From the NCBI GenBank assembly GCA_905250125.1, contig CAJNOL010000098.1, positions 186,001 to 250,000 of the forward strand: 64,000 bases of DNA, given 5' to 3'. Shown piece after piece: positions 22,701-35,400 of this stretch (its first letter is position 1; every line of letters begins with the position of its first letter). Source of the DNA: Rotaria sordida (taxonomy: Eukaryota; Rotifera; Eurotatoria; Philodinida; Philodinidae). A program made the translations under genes and the position numbers. The notes beneath the pieces were generated by a model. That model made no database searches, was not told the DNA's origin, and saw nothing but the letters and a program-made list of their open reading frames with translations.

Positions 22701-25700
22701 ATTTTAGATAAAATTAAGCAAGTAGCTAATCTTTCACATCCAGTAAAAGTTAATGTAACACGTCAATCAATTGATGTTTCTTCAATGGGTATTGCTCTTG
22801 ATCGTGATATTATTTTGGATATTGATCTACCTGATAATCGACCATTGACACGTTCTGTTATTGAACAATATAATGATACATCAAAATATGCTGTTCTTCT
22901 AGCATTTACTCCACGTCTTTCTGATTTTATTAAAATTTCTAATGGAAAAGATGAAACCAATACTGAATTTATTTTCATTGGTAATATTTTAATAGAATTC
23001 TTATAAACAAAAAAAAAGAATAATTATTTTATTTTATTTTTTGTTTCTCTTATCTTTTAGTGGATTGTTCGGGTTCAATGACGGAAGATAGTCGTATTGG
23101 TCTTGCTAGAGAAGCTATGCTTCTATTTATACGTAGTTTACCAGTTGGTGCTCATTTTAATATTATTCGTTTTGGATCAAATTTTGATATTCTCTTCAAA
23201 AATGAGAGTATGACAGCTGTTTATGATGAACAAACTGCTAAAGAAGCTGAAAATCTTACACGTTCAATGCAGGCCAATTTTGGTGGAACAGAATTATTAG
23301 AACCTTTGAAACATTTGAAAGATCATCCACCAACCAAAGGTCGATCAAGACAAATATTGCTGTTGACTGATGGAGAAATTTCGAATACAAATGACGTAAA
23401 CATATAATATGAAATATTTAAGAGACATTTCATGAGAAAACCAAGGATAATCCTCGTATACGCAGCGTACTATATAGTCAAAATTTAAGTTTTATATGCA
23501 CTTGAAAGACTATCATCTAAAACTACTAAACTGAAATTTTTAGTTCATTTTAATATTTTATAGTAAAGTTAGACTTGATCAACTTTTCAGCATTATCGAT
23601 CTACTATCAAGAAAATAGTGATTAGCTGTCTTATGAATGTCTACTAGAATTATACTTCCATAAGACAGAATTTTTTTATATAATACATCCAAACATAGAT
23701 TAACAATAGCTAAACAAAATGACCTATGTAAAATATTGTATATGATTTATTTATTGAGTCAATATGAGTGAGAATGTTGAATTTTTGACATATGATATAA
23801 CTTTTAATTTTCTAGAAAATAGTCAAAAACTATTGAAAAAAAGAACTTTATCTTCGAGGTAATATGAGGCTTATATTATCAATAGAAAGTTAAACAGCGT
23901 CAAGAAAAATAACTTCCCGCCTAGAACTATAGAACCAGTTCTTTCGAAAAGAGAAAAAAAAATTCTTTTTACGAAATCGGATAATAATCTTTCATATCGA
24001 TAAAACATGAAACATTGATCACAGGCATATGATTGAAGTTCATTATCAACGATTGACCTCTTGATGTCATACACTTGCCCTAGATCCTTTAATTCTCCAT
24101 TAAAAGAATGTTCTATATAATACTAGATAATGATTGATAATGAACTTTGATCATATAGCTGTGCTTTATCAATATGGACGATTATTATTCGATTTCTTCA
24201 AAAAAACAAAATTTTTTTTTTCGATAAATCTGTCTATATAATTCTAATCAGGATGAAGTCTATGAAATAAAAATTATTATGAAAAAAGGACATTGAAAAG
24301 TACCCAACGTCGTCTTCATTGATAGTGTAAGCCTCATATTACTTTTAAAGGTAAAGTTTTTCTTTTTCTCGATATCTTTTAACTAATTATTTTATAGAGA
24401 ATTAAAAGTTGTATTACATGTCAAATATTCAATTTGATATCATTTAATTTCGAAAAATGACAGTAAATATATTCTCAATAAAAAGATATTATTATAATTA
24501 TTCTATTCAACATTCTAAAGCATTCCGATTTGACAGTTATATTAATAGACTAGAAAAAGAAAAATATTTATGTCATAATATGAAAATAAGATGTCACAGA
24601 TCTTCTTTATTTTTTTAGGTAATCGAACTATGTCGTTCAATGTCTTCAACTACACGAATATTTTCTTTTGGTCTTGGTCATTCACCATCTCGTTCTCTCG
24701 TGAAAGGTCTTGCTCGTGCAACAAATGGTTATTTTGTTTTTGTACCTCCAAATTCAAAAGTCGATACATATGTTGGTAGTCAACTTGGTCGAGCACTTCA
24801 ACCATCATTAGTAAATGCTCGACTTGAATGGTATGGATTGTCTACAACTGGTTTACAAGCTCCGAAAACAATTCCACCTCTTTATATAAATGATCGTGTC
24901 TTAGTTTATCAATTATTAGAAGGTGATGAATTGAAGAATCAAAATATCAGTGTAGCTCTGTTTGTTGGAGATCATAAAATTGATTCAATTAAGTTATTGA
25001 GTAATAGTGCACATAAACAAGATACAATACGTCGATTAGCAGCTAAAGCTTTAATACAAGAATTACAACATGAAACATCTAATACATCAGATACAGAGTA
25101 CGTATTTAAAACTAATGAAGATTTCTTTTTTTTTTTTTTTTTTTGAAAAAAGAGAAGTCATTTCAAATCATTTGAATTGTTTAATTAATTTTTGTTTTCT
25201 TTACTGCTTTATTTTTTTTGATAGAAACAATTCGACGCTTGAACAACGTATTACTACCCTATCAATGAACCATCAAATTTTATCACCTTACACAGCCTTT
25301 GTGGGTGTAGAAACTACTAGTCCAAAAAATAATAATACTGCTTCTAAAGTTCGTCATATACCTATTCAAATATCAAAAGGTGATGAACATTTATTTGACA
25401 CCCCATCATTATATTCTTTTGGTCACCGACCATCACATTCTTTTGCTTACCGCCGCGTCATGGGGTCAAGACCCTCTTCTGGTTCCAGCCATCATTACTC
25501 GGGAATGCCAATGGCAATAGGCATGTCAGGATATCCAGCTCAAGCAGGGCCGTAAGTGTTTTTGAAGTCTTTCCAGGACAAACTGCATTGTAGCTGTGCT
25601 TAGAAATGTGTCTAGATGTTCTGTCCATCTTTATTTTTATACAGATAACCAACACATTTATAGAAAATTTTGAATCTCAATCTATGAAAATAGAAATAAA

Positions 25701-26306
25701 AGTTGCAACGAAGTGTGTTAGACAGATGATTGAATGATCTTGTCATTTTCAGTTTTCATAAAGTCTATTAGAGTACTATATTGAAAATTATGTATCCGAT
25801 GATTATTTTCATAGCTTCTAAATTTTGATAGTGATGAATTGATACATTTCAAATTTCTTCTATTCGTATCACTTAACGTTTTGTTTTTGTTTTGTAACAT
25901 ATGCAGACCTGCTCCACAGCAAGCCGGAAATGCATGGATGCATTCATATGCGCTACAAGATTCAAAAGCCTCTTCAACCATCGCCACCACTACTCCACCC
26001 TTGTCTACTGATCCTGTTCGCTGGTTACTTGATCAACAATCATTCAATGGAGCATGGATATTAAATGAGAATGATATTAAAAAGTTGACCAATGGTAAAT
26101 CATTAAGCACATTTACATCTAACGTTACTAAATCTAAAGATGCTTTAACAACAGCATTAGCCATTGCTTTACTTGAATTAAAACATACTGATCAAAAGAA
26201 TCTTTGGTATGGAATAGTAGAAAAAGGTCGCAAACGACTTTCTGGTTTCGGTCTAAGCAATGATCAAATTAATTCACTTATCAACGAAATTAAGAACAAA
26301 TTGTGA
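19745..26306 (+). CDS. VIT and VWA domain protein (VWA5A / inter-alpha-trypsin-inhibitor heavy-chain-like)
   Basis: Nine exons: 19745..19983, 20073..20331, 22168..22332, 22404..22638, 22708..22980, 23061..23395, 24619..25097, 25225..25551 and 25907..26306, giving 903 residues with every junction in frame. Order: a hydrophobic N-terminus (residues 1-19) reading as signal peptide or anchor; a cysteine-containing segment; a VIT domain (about 113-250); then a VWA domain with a complete metal-ion site (D392, S394, S396 in VDCSGSM, T467 in GGTEL, D494 in LLLTDGE). A Gly/Ser/His linker and a C-terminal region with WLLDQQSFNGAW, typical of VWA5A proteins, follow. The family binds ligands through divalent metal. 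VWA5A is normally cytosolic, so the N-terminal segment is unusual here. Introns 2 (1836 nt) and 6 (1223 nt) are enlarged by foldback elements. Confidence 0.88.
20519..22136. mobile_element. foldback element with about 0.5-kb inverted arms, inside intron 2 of the VIT/VWA gene
   Basis: Left arm about 20519..21050 and right arm about 21661..22136 are diverged inverted copies. For example gtagaaattaaaacat and tcgaaattatatcactt on the left return as reverse complements near 21842 and 21740. The outer ends read agtaagtcaac on the left and gttgacttattat on the right. A further copy of the right-end word (gattgacttattat) lies internally at about 21340-21353. No transposase is visible, so it is a non-autonomous foldback or an inactive remnant. 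Arm divergence by eye suggests it is old. Confidence 0.75.
23840..24365. mobile_element. foldback element inside intron 6 of the VIT/VWA gene
   Basis: Arms of about 230 bp in inverted orientation fold around a centre near 24090. The outer part pairs gtaatatgaggctta (about 23860) with taagcctcatattac (about 24330). The inner part pairs attgaagttcattatcaa (about 24035) with gataatgaactttgat (about 24136). No coding capacity. It does not obviously share ends with the element in intron 2. Confidence 0.7.
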
Positions 26307-28943
26307 CATTTCAATGCTTTTTATTATATTTAGCTAGCGAGATATTATTTTCTCGAATAAAATACACACTATATAGTTGCAAATAGTTTTAAGAAAATTT
26401 GAAAAACTTATAGGCACATCATGATTATGAAAGAATTTGTTTTTTTTTTCAAGCAAAACAAAAAGAAAACAACATATGTTTAATTTAAATCGGATTCATT
26501 AGATAATCTATTATTGAATATATTTTAAAGTTGATCATAGCCGAAGATCTTATAAAAATGGACTATTGAATATAGGAACACTTTGAGCTGAAAAAGATTT
26601 TACTTGATATCATCTTATTCAATAGGACAAATCTTCATAATAGATTATTTTCCTATAAAAAGAACTTCGTTTAAATCGCCAGAAAAAAAATTTTATTTAA
26701 CCAATAATGTATAAAACAGTCGAAACATTCCATTCAAAAACGTGAGTAGATTGAACACCAGATAAATATAATAGAGCTGCCAGACCAAAGTTGTTAGTCT
26801 GACTCTTACATTTTAAAAATCAAATGTCGACACATCATCTTACTATTTGAGAATACTTTGACAAATTCATTCAAGTCAAGCAACAACTGTTTGAATCGAA
26901 CGTCAATTTATTGTCGTGGGAGTTACATTGAGTGACAGACGAACTTGTTTAGATCGAGAACAATTGGATAGTAAGTTTTGCTCTCGTATTACTGCGAAGA
27001 TTGATTGTTAAATTTAAATGTTCTTGCCCATAATTAATACAATATTGAATTTTAGTATCCATGGAAGTGAATTCGTTATTATGAATTATTGAAAATTCAT
27101 TAAAGTAAACTTTTTTTTTTTGTATGGCGATAAGCATGTGTTGATGATGGCTGATGATTAACGCATTATCTCCAATTTTTTTTTTGACAAGGCCATGTGC
27201 GTTGTCAATCAGCTCAACAGGATTTATCATACACGTTGATAAAATTGTTTAATAGAAAATGATCTGATATAATTAATAAATAGATTAATGCACTATAATG
27301 TCATAAGTATTCTATAAAAATTCGCATTATGAATTAATCGACAGAGAAGTAGAATCATAGCTAAGAAAATGTAAAGTTTACTTAGAAAAACTAAAATAAA
27401 AATGTTGTCTGACTGCATTTTTTTATAGCTGTTGAATCTATATGTTTCAACCAAAAACTTGGTTTCTTTTTGTAATGAGAATTGAATTAATATTCTAATG
27501 TGCGCGTCAGAATTAAAGAGAGTTGAGTATATAATCTCAATAACTGGACAACGAGAATAACTAGCGACCTATGGTTTGCAGAAATCGAAAGAGAAGAAGT
27601 CTGGACATCTTTTTCTATGATATGATGTGAGACAAAATTAATTTAAGATCTATTATCTTCGTAAAAAATTGAAAAACATACATGGCAGCAGTGTTTCGCT
27701 TTAAGAAACCGTTGATAAAAAGTCAGAAAATTTGCTAAAAATCAATAGAATTGTATAATATTTTACTGAATATCTACACAATGTCTAAAGCACATGTCAA
27801 AACCAAAATTACATCGAAATGGAACACCATTTTCATGCGTTTTTTTTCTAGTGTTTTGCGAACACGATAGGCTTTAAAATAATTTTGTCCAACAATAGTA
27901 TCAAACAAAAAGATGTCTGGAGTTCTCCTCTCTCGATTACTGAAAACGGTAGATCTTTACCTATTTGCCTTGTCGAATTATTAAATTTACATCCATCCAT
28001 TCATCTTTAGTTCTAACGAGGACATTAATGTTAGAAATGAAGTAAAAATAAAAAGCAGTAATCACATTCTCTATAAAATTATTAGTTCATTCGGTTTAAT
28101 AATAAAATGCAATTGATTGTATAATGAAAACTGAGTATTATAGTGTATAAATCCATTCCATGATTCAAATTAATATTTTTAGTGATCTCAGTCACTATTT
28201 CATTATGAAAATGACAACATCTGATATAAGACTTGTCTCTCTTCAGTATTCTTAAACTTTTTCTTAAAAACAAGCAGACAAGGTGGTTGTGAGATATATA
28301 GGATTGAAACAGGTCTTGGAGGGAAAGAAGACCTTGTGGCAGATCGTCTGTTGTGTGAGACGTCGGGTCACCTCCTGACACACCTAAAAATTATCGACGA
28401 TCTTGATTATAACTCATTTTTACTGCATCTACAATAATTCTCTAAAGTATATCATGAAAGTCTTCTTTTTTTTTTAACTCTTTCTTGTGATCTTATTTGT
28501 TTTATGTTGATAAACATGCCTTACGAGAGTGTTACATTCAACTGATAACGTGAAGATACGCAAATAAAGCAACAAACATTTTGCTCATTATATTTTTTTT
28601 TACAACATTCACCAGTTTACTTTTTCTCTTGAAATCAATGACATTGCTTGATTTGCGCGTTTTGTACTTCGTCTGTATTTTTCTTTTAATCGTCAATGGA
28701 AAAAGTTATTAAGTGTTCTCTATATGCAGAATAATTGTGTTTCTTTTTTTATACAAACCACTTAATATGTTAACAATGCTCTAAACATTAAATACTGTAT
28801 TATCAATGACGTATGTCTTTTTTTTTCTTTTCCTTATTGTCTTTTTACTATGTGACCTCGAGAATGGTAAGATAATTTAAATTATTTGTTATTGTTTATA
28901 GTTTACTATTTAACAAATTTGACAAAAGATAAATGATCATGAA
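26307..28943. other. intergenic, nothing identified
   Basis: About 2.6 kb between the VIT/VWA gene and the broken oxidoreductase. Short minus-strand open frames at 26949..27230 and 28082..28381 show no domain and no codon pattern distinguishing them from chance. Confidence 0.45.
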
Positions 28944-30135
28944 ATGAAGCATTATGGAACATCTCTTCCTCAATTAAATCTAATACCTGCTTTACCTAAA
29001 AATCCACGTAATTATCCAATTATATTGATTGGTACTGGTGCAATTGCTACTTTAGGACATTTACCAGCTTATAAAATAGCTGGATTTTTCTGTAAAAGGT
29101 ATTTATGATATTGATCAACAAAAAGCATTTTATGTAGCCAAAAAATGACATATACCAAAAGTATATAATACAATCAATGAAGTATGTACAACATCAACGA
29201 ATGAAAATATTATTTTTGATTTAGCTGTTCCATCAAATCAGATACAATCTATTCTCAAACAACTTCCAAGAAATTCTCATGCACTTATTCAAAAACTAAT
29301 GGGTGAAAATCTTATTGATGCTCAATCAATTGTTAATGTATGTAAACAACGTCATATTTATGGTTCAGTAAATTTTCAACTTCGTTATGCTCCTTATATT
29401 CTTGCTCTTAAAGATGCTATTCGTCTTGGTTGGTTAAGTCAACGATTAACAACTATTGAAATACATGTTAATGTACATATGCCATGAGAATCATGGCCAT
29501 TTTTAGCACCTGTACAACATCTTGAACCAACCTATCATTCAATACATTATGTTGATTTGATACGTGATCTTTTAAAACCATATGAACCTACTGCTTTACA
29601 TTGTCGCACAAGTCAACTTATAATGATACCTCATTTGACGTCAGTACGATCTTCATATTCATTTGAATATAAACATGATCTACTGTTATACATAAATATT
29701 TATACAAATCATATGCATCGTTGGGGTATGAAACATGCACAATCCTATATACTTGTTGAAGGAACAGGAGGTGCAACTAAAGCACAAATGAGTGATAATC
29801 TTGCATATGGAAAAAATATAGAAGGACAACAAAGAGATTATTTACAAGTAAAACAAAAATTGATTGCCTTTCAATTGATCGATTTTTATTTGTTTGTTTT
29901 TGAGTAGATTTGTTCAGATGAAATGACTAAAGGCGAATGGATCGATATTGATTTACAAGGACGAAGTCGTTTTCCGCATGCATTTATTGGACCAATGGCA
30001 GCAGCTATACGTTGATATGAAAATGTACATGATCAACCGTCAACTGATATTGAAGATGCACTCAAAACAATGATAATAGTAGAAACAGCAAGAAAAAGCT
30101 CGACATATAATATGATTCCAATTCAGTATAATTAA
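28944..30135 (+). pseudogene. Gfo/Idh/MocA-type NAD(P)-dependent oxidoreductase, broken
   Basis: The start MKHYGTSLPQLN is followed by a Rossmann loop ILIGTGAIATLGHLPAYK. One extra T in the ttttt run near 29083-29087 shifts frame. The next frame continues VKGIYDIDQQKA, then has TGA stops at 29146-29148, 29485-29487 and 30013-30015. A 60-nt intron (29848..29907) removes an otherwise in-frame TAG and rejoins in phase 0. Recognisable later parts include QKLMGENLIDAQSIVNVC, VNFQLRYAPY and EGTGGATKAQMSDN, the last two from the C-terminal alpha/beta domain. The family's conserved Lys-Pro motif before MGE appears as Lys-Leu (a CCA to CTA change would do it). Each TGA sits where Trp would fit. Closest in style to bacterial proteins, so a probable acquired gene that has since decayed. 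Confidence 0.75.
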
Positions 30136-31029
30136 AACTGATGTATTCCAATTAGGTTTTTTTTTCTTTTGTTGTCAAAATATTTTTTTGTCTTTTTACA
30201 TTTGAAATAATTCAAACATATATAGACAATATAATTGGATAAATTTAACAATATCTATAACGCAATTTCTGTAATACAAACATGAAAGATTATATTCCCA
30301 TGTGTCCATCCTACGCTGAGTTATTTTTATTCTGACATAAAAGAAAGGTTCCATTATGTAGACAAGTCAACATGATCTTTTCCTTCTTTTTTTTGTCTTT
30401 AGATTACATACTTAATTTTGTTTTTTTGGACTTATAATCTTTAAGACAGAGATTAACTGACTGAGATTTATAATAAGCGATAATCTGATAGAATTAAAAA
30501 ATAATTAATAATTTATAAGATACAGGAAAAATATATAATTGCTTCTGAAAGCAAATCATGTTTCATTTTTTATTAATATATCTCTCTCTGTCGTCAAATA
30601 CTTCGATTTATAATCTATATTAATAACCATCAATCTACTGGAAATCAATTCCGAATAGTATAGAAAAACAAAAAAAAAAAATATTCGTCAAACGACATAA
30701 AATATGTTTACAACATTGAGTCATTCTAGCTGACAGAAGTAAATAGATTCTCTAAAAATAAACAGTAAATAAGTTTTTTTTTGTTTCCAAGCAAAAATTA
30801 TTCAGTAATATTTCTATATATATATATATATATATATTCACATTAGAAGATTTTTATCTATTATCGAAATTAATCAAATCAACAAAAAGAAAAATCTTTG
30901 TCTAGTTTTTAATGATATTTTCCATTTTTTTTCTTTTTTGTGTTTTGAAAATTTAATAATATACTTCAAGACGATAAATATAAATGTTAATATCCAAAAA
31001 ACAATATAATAATTCATTTCACTAATATT
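30136..31029. other. intergenic with TA microsatellite
   Basis: About 0.9 kb between convergent units, AT-rich, with a (TA)n run near 30816-30837. Nothing coding. Confidence 0.5.
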
Positions 31030-32462
31030 TTATTTTTCAATAGAAACTAATTGTTGTTTTACATGTTGATCATCATTATCTAAATGATTATTTAATATAT
31101 AACTTGATCTTCTTCCTGCTTCTCGTGAACTTTGTATTGTTGATGATAATGTTAAACCAGCACAATTTGTTTGACTTGTCCATGAATGTTTATTTTTCAT
31201 ACGAGAATTTATTGGTTGAATATCTAAATATTTTTTTTTATTATTATTATTTAATTTTGAATTATTTTGATTTTTATTTAATTTTATTGTTGGTATAACA
31301 ATAACAGATAATGAACGATATCGTTGTTTATCTTCATAATCAACAACTAATCGATTTGATTGTTGAGGTGTTGATGTTCGACGTAAATTAATAGCATTCA
31401 TCATATCTGTATGAAACATTGAAACTAAACTTGATTTTGTTTTTATACGTATTGTTGTCATTAAAACAAGACGAAATTCTGTACCAGATAAACAATAACT
31501 AAATATACTTGCATAATTAAAATACATTAAAATATTATAAATTGTCCATTGTATTCGTCGACAACGCATAACATCAATAGATGTTTTATTTGATAATAAA
31601 TCAATAATAAATGCTGTCACAGGTAATGTTGTTGCAACAAATACAAATGATGAACATATCATTATAAGACAAAGTGAACGTAAACGATTTGTTGCTTTTG
31701 AACGACAAACTAACTCATTTTTTTTACTTGGACCTGATACAAGAAATACACGATTAATAACAGTTAAATTACATAAAGTTATAAATAAAAATGGGATTAT
31801 TGTTACAAGAAACATATCAATCCATGTATATATTTGTTCAAAAAAATAGACATAATTTTCATGTAAATAACATTGTTGATATTGGAATGGATTAACAGTT
31901 GGGAGATTTGAATTTAGACCATTATTATTATCACCATGAACAAATATTAATAAATGAATATTAGATAAACATAATATTATTAACACAATACTTCCATTAA
32001 TTGTTGCCTGTCGTGTACGACACCATTTTGATGTATATATAGGAAATTTTACAGCAATATAACGATCTAAATTTAAACAACATCGAAACCATGATGATAA
32101 ATGTAGAGTATTACTAAAAACAAAAAACAAAAAAACATAAAAGAATTAATGTAAATATTTTCTTTGCTAAATAAAAGTAATTTAGCTTACTAAAAAAAGA
32201 AAACATGTAATTTGCATAATATTGTCCCATGAATATGGATATGCAAACTTGATGATAAGAGTAACTCGCGTAATAAACCAATATATAAAACAATTGTATC
32301 CGCAAGAGACATAAATGTTAGATATCGATATACACTATGTTGTCGCATTTGAATCAAAACGATAAATGATAAAAAATTTCCCACTGTACCAATAGCAAGT
32401 AGAATTGGGTACGTGTATAATTCAATTTGACGTGCAATATCTTCTGTTTCTGAACAATTCAT
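31030..32462 (-). CDS. class A (rhodopsin-type) G-protein-coupled receptor, orphan
   Basis: Two exons, 32462..32191 and 32113..31030, joined in phase 2 across a 77-nt intron, give 451 residues. Visible signatures: TM1 with IGTVGNFLSF; TM2 with MSLADT; TM3 with the disulfide cysteine in LCKLHVFFF and the G-protein motif in NLDRYIAVKFP; TM5 about IDMFLVTIIPFLF; TM6 with VFVATTLPVTAF; TM7 with NYASIFSYCLSG in place of the usual NPxxY. A short extracellular N-terminus carries one N-glycosylation site (NCS), and the cytoplasmic tail is long, basic and Asn-rich. It resembles the peptide-receptor (FMRFamide-like) branch, but the ligand is unknown. Confidence 0.85.
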
Positions 32463-35400
32463 TATTCAAATGATAATTATCTAACTAACATAAAAATTTA
32501 TTTCTATAATTAAAGACAAAGAAAAAGCAAACCGCACAATTTTTCTTTCTTTCTAAATAATTGCACATTCATTCTTATCTATAAGATCATCAAAAATGAT
32601 GGATATCAACTGATTATATTATCTCATTCAAATAAGAGGAAAAAAAAGAATACTAAAGAACATCATGTAATATAATTATGATTAACAAATCCAAACTCTC
32701 ACAAAAGTCTGGTAACAATTAAAAAAATATAAGGAATCTTTCATCACTCGAAAATATTGTGGTATTCATCAAATATTGGCATCTAAAAGAACATGAAGAA
32801 TACTAGACATTTAATAAACTGAATTAGTAGTTTGCAACGACATATAGAACAAAAAAAAAAGAAATAGCAAAGAACTTGTTTTTGTCATTAACTGTAGTAA
32901 GAAAAAAAGAAATGTTTTATTTAGTTTTCGATACATATAGAAGAAGAAGAAGAAGAAGAAAAGAAAACTCTTCTGTTTGTTTTTCACTATTTTTATCAAT
33001 AGAATCTACTTGTTGTTAGTAAGAAAATAAGCGTAAAATAACTATTCACACTTACATATAATCGATGTGACATGTCATATGATTCCCTAGTGGACACAAC
33101 GTTTTTTTTTTTCTTCTGTTTATTGTTCATTACTTTTATATTAGTCAAGTGGAAAAAACAAACTTATCTTATAGTTCTATGTTTTTGTTATTGTGTCATC
33201 TTCCCTACTTAGAAAAGTCAATATTACTGTATTGGTTGTCACTGTGTATATATATACGTATTTATGTCTGCCATCTTGTGCTTTTATTACGCTTTTATCA
33301 GTTAGTAGACTTATCTTTCATCATTGTTTGTCTAATATAGTTGTTTCTACTAATATGACATGATACCATCTATGTTTGTTGATATAACATTGAAAAGGAG
33401 GGACGATAGGGACAAAAAAAATTGAAAAAATTTGAACGTGTATACACACCTGTTTCATAGAACGAAATAGTTATGTATGATATTCGTCTTTGAATTCAAG
33501 CAAAAAGAGTAGTATATTAGATTGTAATCAATATAATATGCAATTTTCTTTGTAATGCTATTGGTTGTCACGGTTGCTCGGCTATTGTTTTTTTTTCTAT
33601 ATACGGAGACATTTTGCGAGAGAGAATAGAGAGAGAGAGAAAAGAAGAATATTAGACACTATGCATACTTATATAGGAAAAATCAGAATATACTATATTA
33701 CCGATAGATTATCTTTCCAGATATAGCATTTTAGATGTGTTTCAATTTTGTATATGGATATATCCTCTAATAATTGTGAGAATTTATTTTTCATGATTTT
33801 CATGTTTAATGTAATATCTCATGCGACTAATATGTCCTATGAGGTCTTTTTTTTTTCTATCTCTTAAGACAAAAAAACACACAATTCTAAAGTGGAATGT
33901 CAATCCGAATTAACGCTAAGCATTTCTCTCGTTTTTCTCTTTTCATCAATGCGTATAGAAACAATAATCAATGAATAATACATGCAGCTATCACGCCAGA
34001 GAGAAAAATAAAGAGGTCAGTATAAATAGTTACATCATTCCAGATGGAACAAACTCAGAAGTAACAGGAGCTTTATTCCTTTCTTTGAGTGCTAGCTCGA
34101 TAACACTTTCTCAATTCAACTCCAAGGTTGTGCATTCATTGCCATTATCATCATTATTATCACGAAGCAAATATATCTGTCAACGTTATACAGATGTAAA
34201 TGAGGTATACTGTTATCCGTATATAGAATTATGGTAACCGATTTTCCATTCAACAGACGTGTTAATTTATATAAAACAGAGTTATACAATATATTTCCAA
34301 ACAAAAAGAAAACTAACGCATAGGAAACAAAATATATATATATATATATGTATATAAATTCTATACATATTCAATAAATGACATTCAAAGGGATTTAAAA
34401 TAAAAAATTTGTTTATTTGTATAAACTAAGTAGAAAAACAAAAGAAAAAAGAAAACTATTCAATTTGCTTACTTATTAATTATCAAGATTGCAATCAACA
34501 GAAATTCTTCATGTATGTCTTTTATTATTCATTGTTGACAATGTATTTATAATGAATATGTTCTTGTTCTTGAAAACACACCGACTGGACTACTGATTAG
34601 GACATCAAATAAATGCAAGGTTACATAGAATATTTATAGATAATAAAACAAAAAAGACAAACGAGGCAATAAAAACTATCAGCAATACAACATTATAGAA
34701 AATTTTCTTTCTTTCAGAAAATCCAGACCATATATATTAGCTTTACTACAACTTTTTTGTCATAATCAAGGAAAAACCTTCCATACCATTTTTTTTTTTT
34801 TGTGAATAATTTATCTAGTAAAAACAATAAATAATTGACAAGTTATGATAAATATTTGATTTATAACAAAACGAACACAACTAGACTTGATGTCATTTAA
34901 TTACAAACAATAAAAGCAAGAGAGAAAGTTTCTCTGAAATTGTATGTCTAGAATATACAAATAGTATCGATCTCATTAATTAATTTGATTAAATTATATA
35001 ACGTCAACAATAACTAAGAATATTTATTAATCTATTTTGATTTCTTTTTTCTTTTTATTTCACTGACGAAATCTATTTTCTCATCAATCATTTGTTCCAT
35101 TAAGTACTAATCATTTCTTTCCTTAATACAATTTGTATTTTGTTTTGTCTTCAGTACACTTTTTTTTTCCTTTACAAAATGGAAACATTTATTAAAGAAA
35201 TCTATTTATTAATAAAAGAAAAATTCTTTGATAAGATACATAATTTCACAAATAAACATTTTCATATCAATAGTCTGAGAAGTATTTGTCATAAAACGTT
35301 TATCATACTCTTCCTTTTTTTTTTTTAGAAATTTCTTTGTTTAATCATATTTGTATAACTATTAAAATAATTTCCTTGTTTTTATTCACTCATATACTGT

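Noticed and set aside
26949..28381. Two minus-strand frames of 93 and 99 codons
   Set aside because: No recognisable motif and no splice-compatible neighbours; chance frames are expected at this length.
32940..32962. AGA-type and other simple repeats as possible functional elements
   Set aside because: Plain microsatellites, common in AT-rich intergenic DNA; noted only within region descriptions.
33971..34237. 88-codon plus-strand frame
   Set aside because: No hydrophobic, cysteine or domain pattern; flanked by microsatellites and not supported as an exon.
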